A stretch of 64,000 bases of DNA, from contig SVEQ01000011.1 in the NCBI GenBank assembly GCA_015057325.1, forward strand, positions 1 to 64,000, written 5' to 3'. The notes under the pieces are model-generated. The model saw nothing but the letters and a program-made list of their open reading frames with translations, made no database searches and was not told where the DNA came from. This DNA is from Lachnospiraceae bacterium. Lineage in GTDB: Bacteria; Bacillota; Clostridia; Lachnospirales; Lachnospiraceae. The translations under genes and the position numbers were made by a program. Below, one piece after another: positions 36,045 through 43,757 of this stretch. How positions within the stretch are numbered: position 1 is the first letter of the stretch; every line of letters begins with the position of its first letter.

Positions 36045-37338
36045 TTATCATACTCTCCTTTTCTTTGCATAGTTGTAATCCTTTTTTGACGAAACCGTCA
36101 TCAAACACTTTACGTACCTTCCATGCGTATCTGTTGTCTGCATCTTCAAACTTTGCAATCTGGTATAAAACTATATCCATTATAAAATCTTTTAAAACGT
36201 CATCAACCGTATTCTCATAAAATGACTTCATGCTTTGAAGAACTTCTACCGCAGCATCCGCCACCCACAAAGTTCTATGGTCAGTTGTTATGACATTAAT
36301 TGTCTTTAAGTCATAATGTGCCGCATTTTTTGTATTCTGTATTGCAAATACCTGCTCACCCGGACTGATATCCACTTCCGGTATAGTTGCAAGATAAACA
36401 AGCAACAACTTAATAAAATGCACATCGCGTTCATCTATTCCCCACGGTGAAAGCGGATTAAGATCTATCATTCTAAGTTCAATATGGCTCACGCCTTCAT
36501 CTTTTAAGGAATTAAGTTCGTACTTTCCGGCAGGCTTTAATCTTACCGGATAATAAAGTTCTGCCGAGGAATGAATCAACCCCTGCTCAACGTACTTTAC
36601 AATACTATCAACGTATTTGTCAATATCACTGTAATCAAGTATCGGTGTGAACATATTCCAATATCCAAGTTCGGAACATCTGCTGCTTCCCATGCCATTG
36701 AAAATATCCTTACCGTATACTCCCTTTTCAAAATACGAACTGTCTAACAACGGACTAGCCGCAGTCACCGCAACAACAAGCCAGTTATAAACCTGCGCCT
36801 TTGCCGCCAGTGAAACATAGAATCGGTTTTTGTAGTCCCTATATGATTCTTCACCATTTTTATCGATTTTGTACGCCGCCTGCAACAGCTCCTCTGAAAA
36901 GGAATAATTAAAATGAATACCGGAAAATGTCATCTTATATCTCCCGTATCTTTCCGATAAATAATCACGATAATGCTGTTTATGTATCTCATCACCATCA
37001 TATTGTGCAATTGGGATCTCATCCTCTTTTCTTATGTACGGAGGGTTAGAAAAAGGCCATAGGTACTCAGGCTCATTTAATTGCGAAAGCGTTCTGCATA
37101 TTCGCAACGTATGAGTTTTCAACTGATCCATAGCCTCCCCAACACTGTCACAGACATCTGTATTAATTTCTGTTTGATTTTCGCAAAAATCTCTTACGAT
37201 ATTCTTATCGTTCTTGTCGAAAGGATGTTTTGTACGTGCAAAAAAACCATTTTTGTCAATTCGTAAGCTTTCCTTTTCAAGTCCGATGCTGCCTTTTAGA
37301 ATACAGCGTTTTACTTCGTTGTCACTTACATCTAACAT
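36028..37338 (-). CDS. gshA: Glutamate-cysteine ligase, E. coli-like type
   Basis: Makes gamma-glutamylcysteine from Glu, Cys and ATP. 436 residues from ATG 37338 (AAGGAG six bases before); an in-frame ATG ten codons earlier has a poorer ribosome site. Visible family segments are GSIGLEKESLRID, FCENQTEINTDV, YLWPFSNPP, MTFSGIHFNYSF, GSSRCSELGYWN and HIELRMIDLNPLSPWGI. There is no fused ATP-grasp domain, so it is not the bifunctional GshAB, and no gshB is in the window. It is tightly packed between the amidotransferase and ECF genes. Confidence 0.92.
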   Translation of the reverse strand: MLDVSDNEVKRCILKGSIGLEKESLRIDKNGFFARTKHPFDKNDKNIVRDFCENQTEINTDVCDSVGEAMDQLKTHTLRICRTLSQLNEPEYLWPFSNPPYIRKEDEIPIAQYDGDEIHKQHYRDYLSERYGRYKMTFSGIHFNYSFSEELLQAAYKIDKNGEESYRDYKNRFYVSLAAKAQVYNWLVVAVTAASPLLDSSYFEKGVYGKDIFNGMGSSRCSELGYWNMFTPILDYSDIDKYVDSIVKYVEQGLIHSSAELYYPVRLKPAGKYELNSLKDEGVSHIELRMIDLNPLSPWGIDERDVHFIKLLLVYLATIPEVDISPGEQVFAIQNTKNAAHYDLKTINVITTDHRTLWVADAAVEVLQSMKSFYENTVDDVLKDFIMDIVLYQIAKFEDADNRYAWKVRKVFDDGFVKKGLQLCKEKESMINETEY

Positions 37339-37382
37339 CGCATGCTCCTTACCTTTATTCTCACACATTACATATACAGTTC

Positions 37383-38207
37383 CTACAGATTTGCATATGC
37401 CATATATATATGCTTTAAAGCCTCGGCATCTTCATGATATTCTATACCATGACGTTGTCCCTCAAACTCAAGTTCCGCGCCTTTGTAGGCAACAAGTGTT
37501 GTAATCGGCAGCGGCTTCCAATCCTTTGCCGAAAATCTCTTTTCTCCCGGATGACCGTCTCCATAGAAAATGCTACTGTTAACGAGCGGTTCGGTAGAAA
37601 AAAGCACTCCGCAATTTCCTTTGTAATAATGCAGGGAATCTTTGAAATTTGAGTGAACATACATAAGTTCTCCGTCATATATGATAAGATTCAACTTGTT
37701 GTTTTCAGACATTTCACATATGTATTCATCCAGCACATCGAATCTTTCCCTGCTTGTCAAAGGACTTTCCTTTTGACTTCGCTTGCCATTTATCTTGTCA
37801 ATCAGATATAATAGAATCCTCTCACTGTCAGTATCACCTTTTTGTTTTCTTATGTATTCGTCCATAGGCGTATAATCAAAAATAGTGCCGTTATGAATGA
37901 GTGTCCATCTTCTTCCATCGGCATCTATCTTGGTAAACGGATGACAATTCTTAAGTTCAACATTACCTATTGTCGCATATCGTATATGTGCAAGGACAGC
38001 CGTTGCCTTCACTTTATCTTTAAGGCGTCCCGCAAGGTACTCACTTTTATTAGCCGCAATAACTTCTCTTTCGATATTTGCATGTGTTCCGTCAAGGAGT
38101 GCAAGTCCCCAGCCATTTGGATGCTTATCGCTATGAGAATAGAACTCTTTTAACACATTATTAAGTTCAAGATGTTCATTCCCACTGAATCCAAAAAGCT
38201 GGCACAT
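37383..38207 (-). CDS. EgtC/YafJ-like class II glutamine amidotransferase
   Basis: 274 residues. After Met removal Cys2 is the N-terminal nucleophile (MCQLFGFSGN). Other Ntn-hydrolase positions are HPNGWGLALL, AHIRYATIG, NCHPFTK, LIHNGTIFDY and the acidic DTDSERILLYL. There is no synthase domain, so it should hydrolyse a gamma-glutamyl amide on its own. The nearest characterised relative is EgtC, which removes the gamma-Glu group in ergothioneine synthesis; YafJ is another. It sits 23 bases after the sulfhydrylase and 44 before gshA. Confidence 0.85.
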   Translation of the reverse strand: MCQLFGFSGNEHLELNNVLKEFYSHSDKHPNGWGLALLDGTHANIEREVIAANKSEYLAGRLKDKVKATAVLAHIRYATIGNVELKNCHPFTKIDADGRRWTLIHNGTIFDYTPMDEYIRKQKGDTDSERILLYLIDKINGKRSQKESPLTSRERFDVLDEYICEMSENNKLNLIIYDGELMYVHSNFKDSLHYYKGNCGVLFSTEPLVNSSIFYGDGHPGEKRFSAKDWKPLPITTLVAYKGAELEFEGQRHGIEYHEDAEALKHIYMAYANL

Positions 38208-38230
38208 AACACTCTCTCCTTAATTATTTA

Positions 38231-39511
38231 CTAGATAGCAGCAAATCCTTTCTCAAGGTCTGCAATTATATCATCGATATGCTCTGTTCCGATAGAAAGA
38301 CGTATCGTATTCTTACCGATTCCCTGATCTGCAAGCTCCTCATCAGAAAGCTGTGAATGAGTTGTTGACGCAGGGTGAATAACCAAACTCTTAACATCTG
38401 CAACATTGGCAAGCAATGAGAATATCTCAAGATTGTCGATAAACTTCCATGCTTCATCCTGGCCGCCCTTGATTTCGAAAGTAAATATTGATGCTCCGCC
38501 ATTAGGGAAATACTTCTCATAAAGTGCGTGATCCGGATGGTCAGAAAGTGAAGGATGATTAACCTTCTCAACCTTTGGATGATTACTCAAAAACTCAACA
38601 ACCTTCTTTGTATTCTCTGCATGGCGCTCAAGACGAAGCGATAATGTCTCAACACCCTGAAGAAGAAGGAATGCATTAAACGGTGAAATAGTTGCTCCTG
38701 TATCTCTTAAAAGAATTGCTCTGATGTATGTTACAAATGCTGCAGGTCCAACTACATCATAGAAAGATACTCCATGATAGCTTGGGTTAGGTGCTGCAAT
38801 ATTAGGATACTTGCCGCTTGCCTTCCAATCAAACTTACCTGCCTCAACGATAATTCCACCAAGTGTTGTACCATGACCACCGATGAACTTTGTTGCTGAA
38901 TGAACAACGATATCTGCACCGTGCTCAATTGGTCTTATAAGATATGGTGTTCCGAATGTGTTATCTACAACAAGTGGAAGTCCATGCTTGTGTGCAATCT
39001 CTGCTATCGCATCAATGTCAGGAATATCACTGTTCGGATTACCAAGTGTTTCAATGTAGATTGCTCTTGTATTGTCCTTGATTGCCCCTTCAACCTCTGA
39101 AAGATTGTGAGCATCAACAAATGTTGTCTCAATGCCATACTGTGGAAGTGTGTGTGCTAAAAGATTGTAGCTTCCTCCGTATATAGTCTTCTGTGCAACA
39201 ATGTGTCCACCGTTTGCAGCGAGTGCTTCTATAGTATATGTAATTGCTGCTGCTCCTGATGCAAGTGCAAGTGCTGCGCTACCACCCTCTAATGCTGCAA
39301 GTCTCTTCTCAAGAACATCCTGTGTAGAGTTTGTAAGACGTCCGTAAATGTTACCTGCATCAGCAAGTCCGAATCTGTCTGCAGCATGCTTGCTGTTATG
39401 GAACACATATGATGTTGTCTGGTAAATAGGAACTGCTCTTGAGTCCGAAGTCGGATCCGGTTGCTCCTGTCCTACGTGTAACTGTAATGTTTCAAATCTG
39501 TAATCGCTCAT
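38231..39511 (-). CDS. metY: O-acetylhomoserine sulfhydrylase (PLP-dependent)
   Basis: 426 residues of the Cys/Met metabolism PLP family. The start YRFETLQLHVGQEQPDP and the length fit MetY better than MetB. The PLP Lys is in VHSATKFIGGHGTTLGG near residue 210, with NTFGTPYLIRP just before it and HPASTTHSQLSDEE in the C-terminal domain. It condenses O-acetylhomoserine with sulfide to give homocysteine; some homologues also use O-acetylserine. AGGAGAATG precedes the ATG. The amidotransferase gene follows after 23 bases. Confidence 0.94.
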   Translation of the reverse strand: MSDYRFETLQLHVGQEQPDPTSDSRAVPIYQTTSYVFHNSKHAADRFGLADAGNIYGRLTNSTQDVLEKRLAALEGGSAALALASGAAAITYTIEALAANGGHIVAQKTIYGGSYNLLAHTLPQYGIETTFVDAHNLSEVEGAIKDNTRAIYIETLGNPNSDIPDIDAIAEIAHKHGLPLVVDNTFGTPYLIRPIEHGADIVVHSATKFIGGHGTTLGGIIVEAGKFDWKASGKYPNIAAPNPSYHGVSFYDVVGPAAFVTYIRAILLRDTGATISPFNAFLLLQGVETLSLRLERHAENTKKVVEFLSNHPKVEKVNHPSLSDHPDHALYEKYFPNGGASIFTFEIKGGQDEAWKFIDNLEIFSLLANVADVKSLVIHPASTTHSQLSDEELADQGIGKNTIRLSIGTEHIDDIIADLEKGFAAI

Positions 39512-39552
39512 AATTTCATTCTCCTTTTCTTTTTCATATTAATTTGATATGT

Positions 39553-39640
39553 TTTATGAGCTTATATTATCACACCATCTTTGACTTGTATAATTCTTAA
39601 ATACTATCATTGGTTATAGGCACTACCTATAGCTCATAAA
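39553..39640. promoter_or_regulatory. Inverted repeat in the metY upstream region
   Basis: TTTATGAGCT (39553-39562) and its exact complement AGCTCATAAA (39631-39640) flank 68 bases that also hold a small repeat ATAGG-N5-CCTAT. The minus strand inside has TATACA, 17 bases, TAATAT, a weak promoter candidate for metY. I see no riboswitch core. Confidence 0.4.
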
Positions 39641-39648
39641 TCCTTTTA

Positions 39649-41064
39649 TTAACATGCCCAGACATCCTCATATGTCTTTGCGTGTGTAAGCTTGGCATAC
39701 TCTCTGATATACTCCGACATCTGCCTTCCCGATTCCAAGCCCTCCACCATCTTAAGTGCAGGTGATTCAAGACATGCCGCTCGTTCAAACAATGGTTCAA
39801 TAAACCGCTCTTCACCGTATCCTCGTTCACTCAAGCCTTTTTTCGCAAGTTCAAGGACTTTTTCACATAGTCGTTCTAGTCTTACTCTGTTAACAAACTC
39901 AGGAAGATATCTTTTATTCATTAGTTTTCTTAACTCAGATGCTGTATACCCACGATGATGCAAAACAGTATCATTTGCTATCAAATCTATAATTTCCTGT
40001 GTCTTGTTTGAAAGTCCTACATGAAATGCCGCAACAGACATGGCATCCGCAAACGGCTGGCAACAACCACTCCTGTATTCTATCGTTCCTCTGTATGTCA
40101 GATCTTCAAACTTATAAGTTCTTAAAAATCTTATATCCTCGTTTTCAGGTGTAAACACATATTTGTGATATATCCCATTTTCAAAATACTCGCCTTCGAC
40201 ATAGTCACGTGCAAAATATTCTATTATCGGAATCGGTTTGAAATGAAGATAATGCCCGTCCCGTTCCGTACAGAATATACTTGTACGACTTATGTATTCC
40301 ATCAGTTCATACACATTTTCAGGTATATGCTCAAACATACCTATATTATGAGGATTGATTCCATGAGTACTGTTCTCCCAGAACATATCTCTTACACACA
40401 GATTATCAGGTTCTGCTTCCATCCATGCATTTGCAAAAATCAGACTTTTAATCGGTTCAAGGAGTGAAAACGCCTTGATTGTACTAATCAGCTTTTCTCT
40501 TGTAACATCTAATTGGACCTGAGAGGCGCATGCATAGGTTGCAAACTCCGGATACGGATGAAAGTACATCGGATACTCCCAAGCCTTACTTCTTTTGAGG
40601 AATCCTTCTAACATCCGGTATCTTGGAACCGGCAGAAATTCAGTACTGTTTGCTTTCAATCCCGGATTAACTCCCATTCCCGTAAGTATATGTCCGTACT
40701 TGGAAAGTTCATCATTTAACTCGCTGATATACGATGAAAACCTATCCCATATAGCCGTTAAGGTTTTCTCCTTTCCGAATGAAATCTCGAGATTATTATA
40801 TGAACAGTCAAACGAAATATTATCTCCAGTTAATTTTTCTGTTGCAGAGTAACAATAACCGTTTAAATCTATGCCCACAGGTTCAAAGCCATTCTTTTTC
40901 CTGAACTCTTCAACCACTTTTTGAGTCACTTCAAAATCAGTCGCCTCACCGTTTAAATTAACAACCGGCATTTCAATTTCTATTCCTATACTGCTTTCTT
41001 TCTTATTCTCTGTCGGTACAATATATCTGTTATAAAGCACCTCTTTAATCTGTTCTCTGTTCAT
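39649..41064 (-). CDS. GCS2-family glutamate-cysteine ligase-like enzyme
   Basis: 471 residues, unrelated in sequence style to the gshA product 2 kb away. GIEIEMPVVNLNGEATDFE near residue 27 and LEISFGKEKTLTAIWDRF match the GCS2 (plant and EgtA-like) ligase family, with SQVQLDVTREKLISTI and RGTIEYRSGCCQPFADAMS further on. The expected reaction is ATP-dependent joining of the Glu gamma-carboxyl to an amine, Cys in known members. It follows iscU by 36 bases. Having both ligase families side by side suggests that one acts on something other than Cys. Confidence 0.82.
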   Translation of the reverse strand: MNREQIKEVLYNRYIVPTENKKESSIGIEIEMPVVNLNGEATDFEVTQKVVEEFRKKNGFEPVGIDLNGYCYSATEKLTGDNISFDCSYNNLEISFGKEKTLTAIWDRFSSYISELNDELSKYGHILTGMGVNPGLKANSTEFLPVPRYRMLEGFLKRSKAWEYPMYFHPYPEFATYACASQVQLDVTREKLISTIKAFSLLEPIKSLIFANAWMEAEPDNLCVRDMFWENSTHGINPHNIGMFEHIPENVYELMEYISRTSIFCTERDGHYLHFKPIPIIEYFARDYVEGEYFENGIYHKYVFTPENEDIRFLRTYKFEDLTYRGTIEYRSGCCQPFADAMSVAAFHVGLSNKTQEIIDLIANDTVLHHRGYTASELRKLMNKRYLPEFVNRVRLERLCEKVLELAKKGLSERGYGEERFIEPLFERAACLESPALKMVEGLESGRQMSEYIREYAKLTHAKTYEDVWAC

Positions 41065-41100
41065 ACGAAAACCTCTCTGCCATTTTTCAAAATATTGAAA

Positions 41101-41538
41101 TTAATAGTCTTCATCCTCAATCTTTTCTTCGATGTCGTTGACAGGCTTCTCAAGCCCCTCTATCTTAATTCCATTCTTTTCTGCATAGTCCCAGAGGGCT
41201 GCATGGATTGCTTCCTCTGCAAGAAGCGAACAGTGAACTTTGATAGGTGGAAGTCCGTCAAGTGCCTCCATAACCGCTTTGTTAGTTACCTTTAATGCCT
41301 CATTAACACTTTTACCTTTCACAAGTTCTGTAGCCATTGAACTTGTAGCAACAGCTGCACCACAGCCGAAGGTTTTGAACTTAACATCCTGTATAATTTG
41401 ATTTTCATCAACATCTAAATATATTCTCATGATATCGCCACACTTGGCATTGCCAACTGTACCGACACCGCTGGCATTCTCTATTTCACCGACATTTCTT
41501 GGGTTATTAAAATGATCCATTACTTTTTCGCTATACAT
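41101..41538 (-). CDS. iscU: Fe-S cluster scaffold protein IscU
   Basis: 145 residues. The three scaffold Cys are in GNAKCGDIMRIYL, FKTFGCGAAVATSSMATEL and KVHCSLLAEEAIHAAL, with the usual Asp after the first Cys. The start MYSEKVMDHFNNPRNVGE is a family hallmark. It receives sulfur from IscS encoded upstream. An unusual 253-base gap with two hairpins separates it from iscS. Confidence 0.96.
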   Translation of the reverse strand: MYSEKVMDHFNNPRNVGEIENASGVGTVGNAKCGDIMRIYLDVDENQIIQDVKFKTFGCGAAVATSSMATELVKGKSVNEALKVTNKAVMEALDGLPPIKVHCSLLAEEAIHAALWDYAEKNGIKIEGLEKPVNDIEEKIEDEDY

Positions 41539-41617
41539 ATTATTTCTCCTTTATAATTAGTTTTACTAATGTGCTTATCCATCGTAGTTTCAACGCAGAC
41601 ACGCAGCACAAGGCATG

Positions 41618-41660
41618 CCCTGTCTCTAAGCTCGTGTTAAACACTCGCTAAGAGAGAGGG
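41618..41660. repeat. Imperfect hairpin 1 in the iscS-iscU gap
   Basis: CCCTGTCTCTAAGC pairs with GCTAAGAGAGAGGG (12 of 14 positions), with an inner GTGTT/AACAC arm. It shares CTCGCTAAG and the GTGT/ACAC core with hairpin 2, so the two look like diverged copies of one element. Confidence 0.6.
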
Positions 41661-41684
41661 AATCTCGCTCGATTTTTCACGCAG

Positions 41685-41721
41685 CGGTACTAACCTCACA
41701 CTTTGTGTTCGCTAAGTACCG
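41685..41721. repeat. Hairpin 2 in the iscS-iscU gap
   Basis: CGGTACT/AGTACCG arms enclose a CACAC/GTGTT core and the segment TTCGCTAAG. The surrounding 41590-41740 stretch is visibly more GC-rich than other gaps here. Neither hairpin has a U tract on the gene strand, so they are not ordinary terminators. Confidence 0.6.
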
Positions 41722-41791
41722 GCGGTCAAAAACGGTCTGCTTTTGAAAACTACAATGGCCAATCACATTATCAACATCTATCTTATTTAAA

Positions 41792-42979
41792 TTACTTACT
41801 TTTTTCTTTATTTACGAAGTCTTCGTATAACGGGGACATCTTGCGGAGACGCTCGACGATTTTGACAAGTTCGTCTACAACAAAGTCGATGTCCTCAAGG
41901 GTGGTTTCCTCGGATAGTGTAAGACGTAATGAGCCGTGTGCTATCTCGTGAGGAAGTCCGATTGCAAGCAATACATGACTTGGATCAAGAGAGCCTGATG
42001 TACATGCCGAACCGCTTGAAGCACATACGCCCAACTGGTCAAGCAGAATAAGTAACGACTCACCTTCAATGAATCTAAAGCAGAAGTTTGCGTTACCCGG
42101 AAGTCTGTCCTCTTTATGTCCGTTAAGTCTTGAATACGGAATCTCTGCAAGAACTCGTTCTATCAAGTGATTTCTGAGTTCTTCCTGCTTTGCCTTATTC
42201 TTCTCCAAATCCTGTCCTGCAAGTTTTGCAGCTGTACCGATTCCGATAATACCTGTTGTGTTATGAGTTCCGGCACGTCTGCTTCTTTCCTGTGCTCCAC
42301 CGTGTATGAACGAACGAATCTTTACTCCCTTTCTTATATACATAAGTCCTATTCCTTTGGGACCACCAAACTTGTGTCCGCTGGCAGAGAGCATATCGAT
42401 ATTCATCTCATCTACATTTAACGGAATATGACCATATGCCTGAACCGCATCTGTATGGAATAACACACCATGCTCATGTGCTATTCTTCCTATCTCGGCG
42501 AGTGGCTCTATTGTTCCAATCTCATTATTTGCCGCCATAATACTGATTAAAATGGTATCTTCTCTTATTGCTTTCTCAAGTTCCTCAAGAGATATCTTGC
42601 CTTCACTGTCAACATCAAGGTATGTTACTTCAAAACCTTTCTTCTCAAGATATTCACAGGTATGAAGTATTGCATGATGCTCAATCTTACTTGTTATTAT
42701 GTGTTTTCCCTTGTCTGCGTAGGCATCTGCTGTCGCCTTAAGTGCCCAGTTATCAGACTCACTTCCGCCTGCTGTAAAATACATCTCATCAGGTGTTGCT
42801 CCAATAAGTTCTGCCACCTGACTTCTGGCTGTATCTACGGCCTTGCGTGTCTTCTGTGCAAATGTATATATTGCTGAAGGATTACCGTATTCTTCTGTAA
42901 AATACGGAAGCATCTCTTTAAGCACCTCATCCTTTACCTTTGTTGTTGCTGCGTTGTCTAAGTATATTAGTTTACTCAT
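41792..42979 (-). CDS. iscS: Cysteine desulfurase IscS/NifS
   Basis: A PLP enzyme that converts Cys to Ala and a persulfide for Fe-S and other sulfur transfers. 395 residues. The start is IYLDNAATTKV; the PLP Lys is in SASGHKFGGPKGIGLMYI near residue 205, and the persulfide-bearing Cys is in CASSGSACTSGSLDPSHV near residue 325. SGSACTSG is the IscS/NifS (group I) loop. It starts 17 bases after iscR and is in one unit with it. Confidence 0.96.
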   Translation of the reverse strand: MSKLIYLDNAATTKVKDEVLKEMLPYFTEEYGNPSAIYTFAQKTRKAVDTARSQVAELIGATPDEMYFTAGGSESDNWALKATADAYADKGKHIITSKIEHHAILHTCEYLEKKGFEVTYLDVDSEGKISLEELEKAIREDTILISIMAANNEIGTIEPLAEIGRIAHEHGVLFHTDAVQAYGHIPLNVDEMNIDMLSASGHKFGGPKGIGLMYIRKGVKIRSFIHGGAQERSRRAGTHNTTGIIGIGTAAKLAGQDLEKNKAKQEELRNHLIERVLAEIPYSRLNGHKEDRLPGNANFCFRFIEGESLLILLDQLGVCASSGSACTSGSLDPSHVLLAIGLPHEIAHGSLRLTLSEETTLEDIDFVVDELVKIVERLRKMSPLYEDFVNKEKSK

Positions 42980-42996
42980 GTCTTTTCTCCTTTTCT

Positions 42997-43434
42997 TTAT
43001 ATATTGATATTCTCAGTGTATATTTCCTGCTGCCACGATAACATGTCCGCAAGTGTAATCCCTTCTAACACATCATTAAGTGCGTCATCAAGCCTTCCCC
43101 ATAGCCTGTAATTAACACATGTGGATTTGTTAGGACACGGTGCACTGTTTTCTCCAAAACAATCTGTCGGATTCATATTACTCTCAACTGCCCTTACAAT
43201 TTGCCCAACTGTGTATTCCTCCGGAGGATACTTAAGTGAATAACCTCCGTTTTTGCCCCTTACACTGTTAACCAGGCCTCTCTTGTGTAATCCGGAAACA
43301 ATCTGTTCAAGATATTTTTCCGAAATATTCTGCCTATCCGCCACATCTTTAAGCCTGACCATGTCTTTCGTTTTGATCTCTGCTAAATCAAGCATGAGCT
43401 TCAAAGCATTCTTTCCTCTTGTTGATATAATCAT
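42997..43434 (-). CDS. iscR: Rrf2-family regulator IscR
   Basis: 145 residues. The winged helix-turn-helix occupies the first 80 (ISTRGKNALKLMLDLAE, ISEKYLEQIVSGLHKRGLVNSVRGKNGGY). Three Cys that can hold a [2Fe-2S] cluster lie in TDCFGENSAPCPNKSTCVNY. With iscS and iscU next, IscR is the best call; CymR is the main alternative, but it normally lacks these Cys. The probable autoregulated promoter is at 43497-43525. GTAGGGAGAAGTT precedes the ATG. Confidence 0.92.
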   Translation of the reverse strand: MIISTRGKNALKLMLDLAEIKTKDMVRLKDVADRQNISEKYLEQIVSGLHKRGLVNSVRGKNGGYSLKYPPEEYTVGQIVRAVESNMNPTDCFGENSAPCPNKSTCVNYRLWGRLDDALNDVLEGITLADMLSWQQEIYTENINI

Positions 43435-43460
43435 AACTTCTCCCTACTTTTGCTAAAAAA

Positions 43461-43495
43461 ATATGCAAATGAAGAACAAATCCTCATTTGCATAT
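43461..43495 (-). promoter_or_regulatory. Hairpin with U tract in the iscR leader
   Basis: A 12-bp perfect inverted repeat (ATATGCAAATGA/TCATTTGCATAT) is followed on the minus strand by TTTTTTTAGC, 27 bases before the iscR start. It begins right after the -10 box, so it is either an attenuator-like element in the leader or an insulating terminator for transcripts from upstream. Confidence 0.55.
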
Positions 43496-43496
43496 T

Positions 43497-43525
43497 ATCA
43501 TACTATGTTAGTAGGTATTTGTAAA
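43497..43525 (-). promoter_or_regulatory. iscR promoter with a palindromic operator candidate
   Basis: On the minus strand, TTTACA (43520-43525), 17 bases, TATGAT (43497-43502). The spacer contains TACTA-ACA-TAGTA (43501-43513), which with its flank ATACC resembles IscR-type boxes of the ATACC...ACTA-N-TAGT kind. This suggests IscR controls the isc operon. Confidence 0.65.
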
Positions 43526-43548
43526 GCAGTATTTTTTATTTTAAAAAA

Positions 43549-43585
43549 AACTCCCCAAAGAAGTTTGTAACTTCTCTGAGGAGTT
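43549..43585 (-). terminator. Terminator after the Pr6Pr gene and its short downstream frame
   Basis: The stem AACTCCTCAGAGAAGTT against AACTTCTTTGGGGAGTT, with small mismatches and a 3-base loop, runs on the minus strand into TTTTTTTTAAAA. It insulates the isc cluster from the unit upstream. Confidence 0.85.
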
Positions 43586-43757
43586 ATATAAAATATATGT
43601 TTTTATAATCCGATTGTTCCTGTATATGTAGGCACTTCTTTTCAGCCTTTTGTACTGCTTCTTCCAGTTCCATCCCTACATATGATTGTGCCGAAAAACA
43701 TCTTCCGGATTTCTTATCATTTATAAATGCTCCTAAAACAACTCCGTGGGTAACTAC
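43584..43757 (-). other. Short open frame without a clear start codon, possible small gene or remnant
   Basis: An open frame ends at TAA 43584, exactly at the terminator. It reads GVVLGAFINDKKSGRCF, then AQSYVGMELEEAVQKAEKK, then CLHIQEQSDYKNIYFI. AGGAGG lies just before its 5' end, inside the last codons of the Pr6Pr gene, but no ATG, GTG or TTG follows at a usable distance. It could use an unusual start, be reached by a frameshift, or be a remnant. Confidence 0.3.

Noticed and set aside
39512-39648. A SAM-type riboswitch or T-box before metY.
   Set aside because: The gap is only 137 bases, and I see neither the riboswitch core nor a T-box sequence, nor a terminator next to the start.
41600-41730. 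A tRNA or small structured RNA gene in the iscS-iscU gap.
   Set aside because: The hairpins do not form a cloverleaf, and no promoter or terminator of their own is visible; reported as repeats instead.
42997-43434. Calling the Rrf2 regulator CymR because of the cysteine-metabolism neighbours.
   Set aside because: It carries three cluster-type Cys and is followed directly by iscS and iscU, which fits IscR better.
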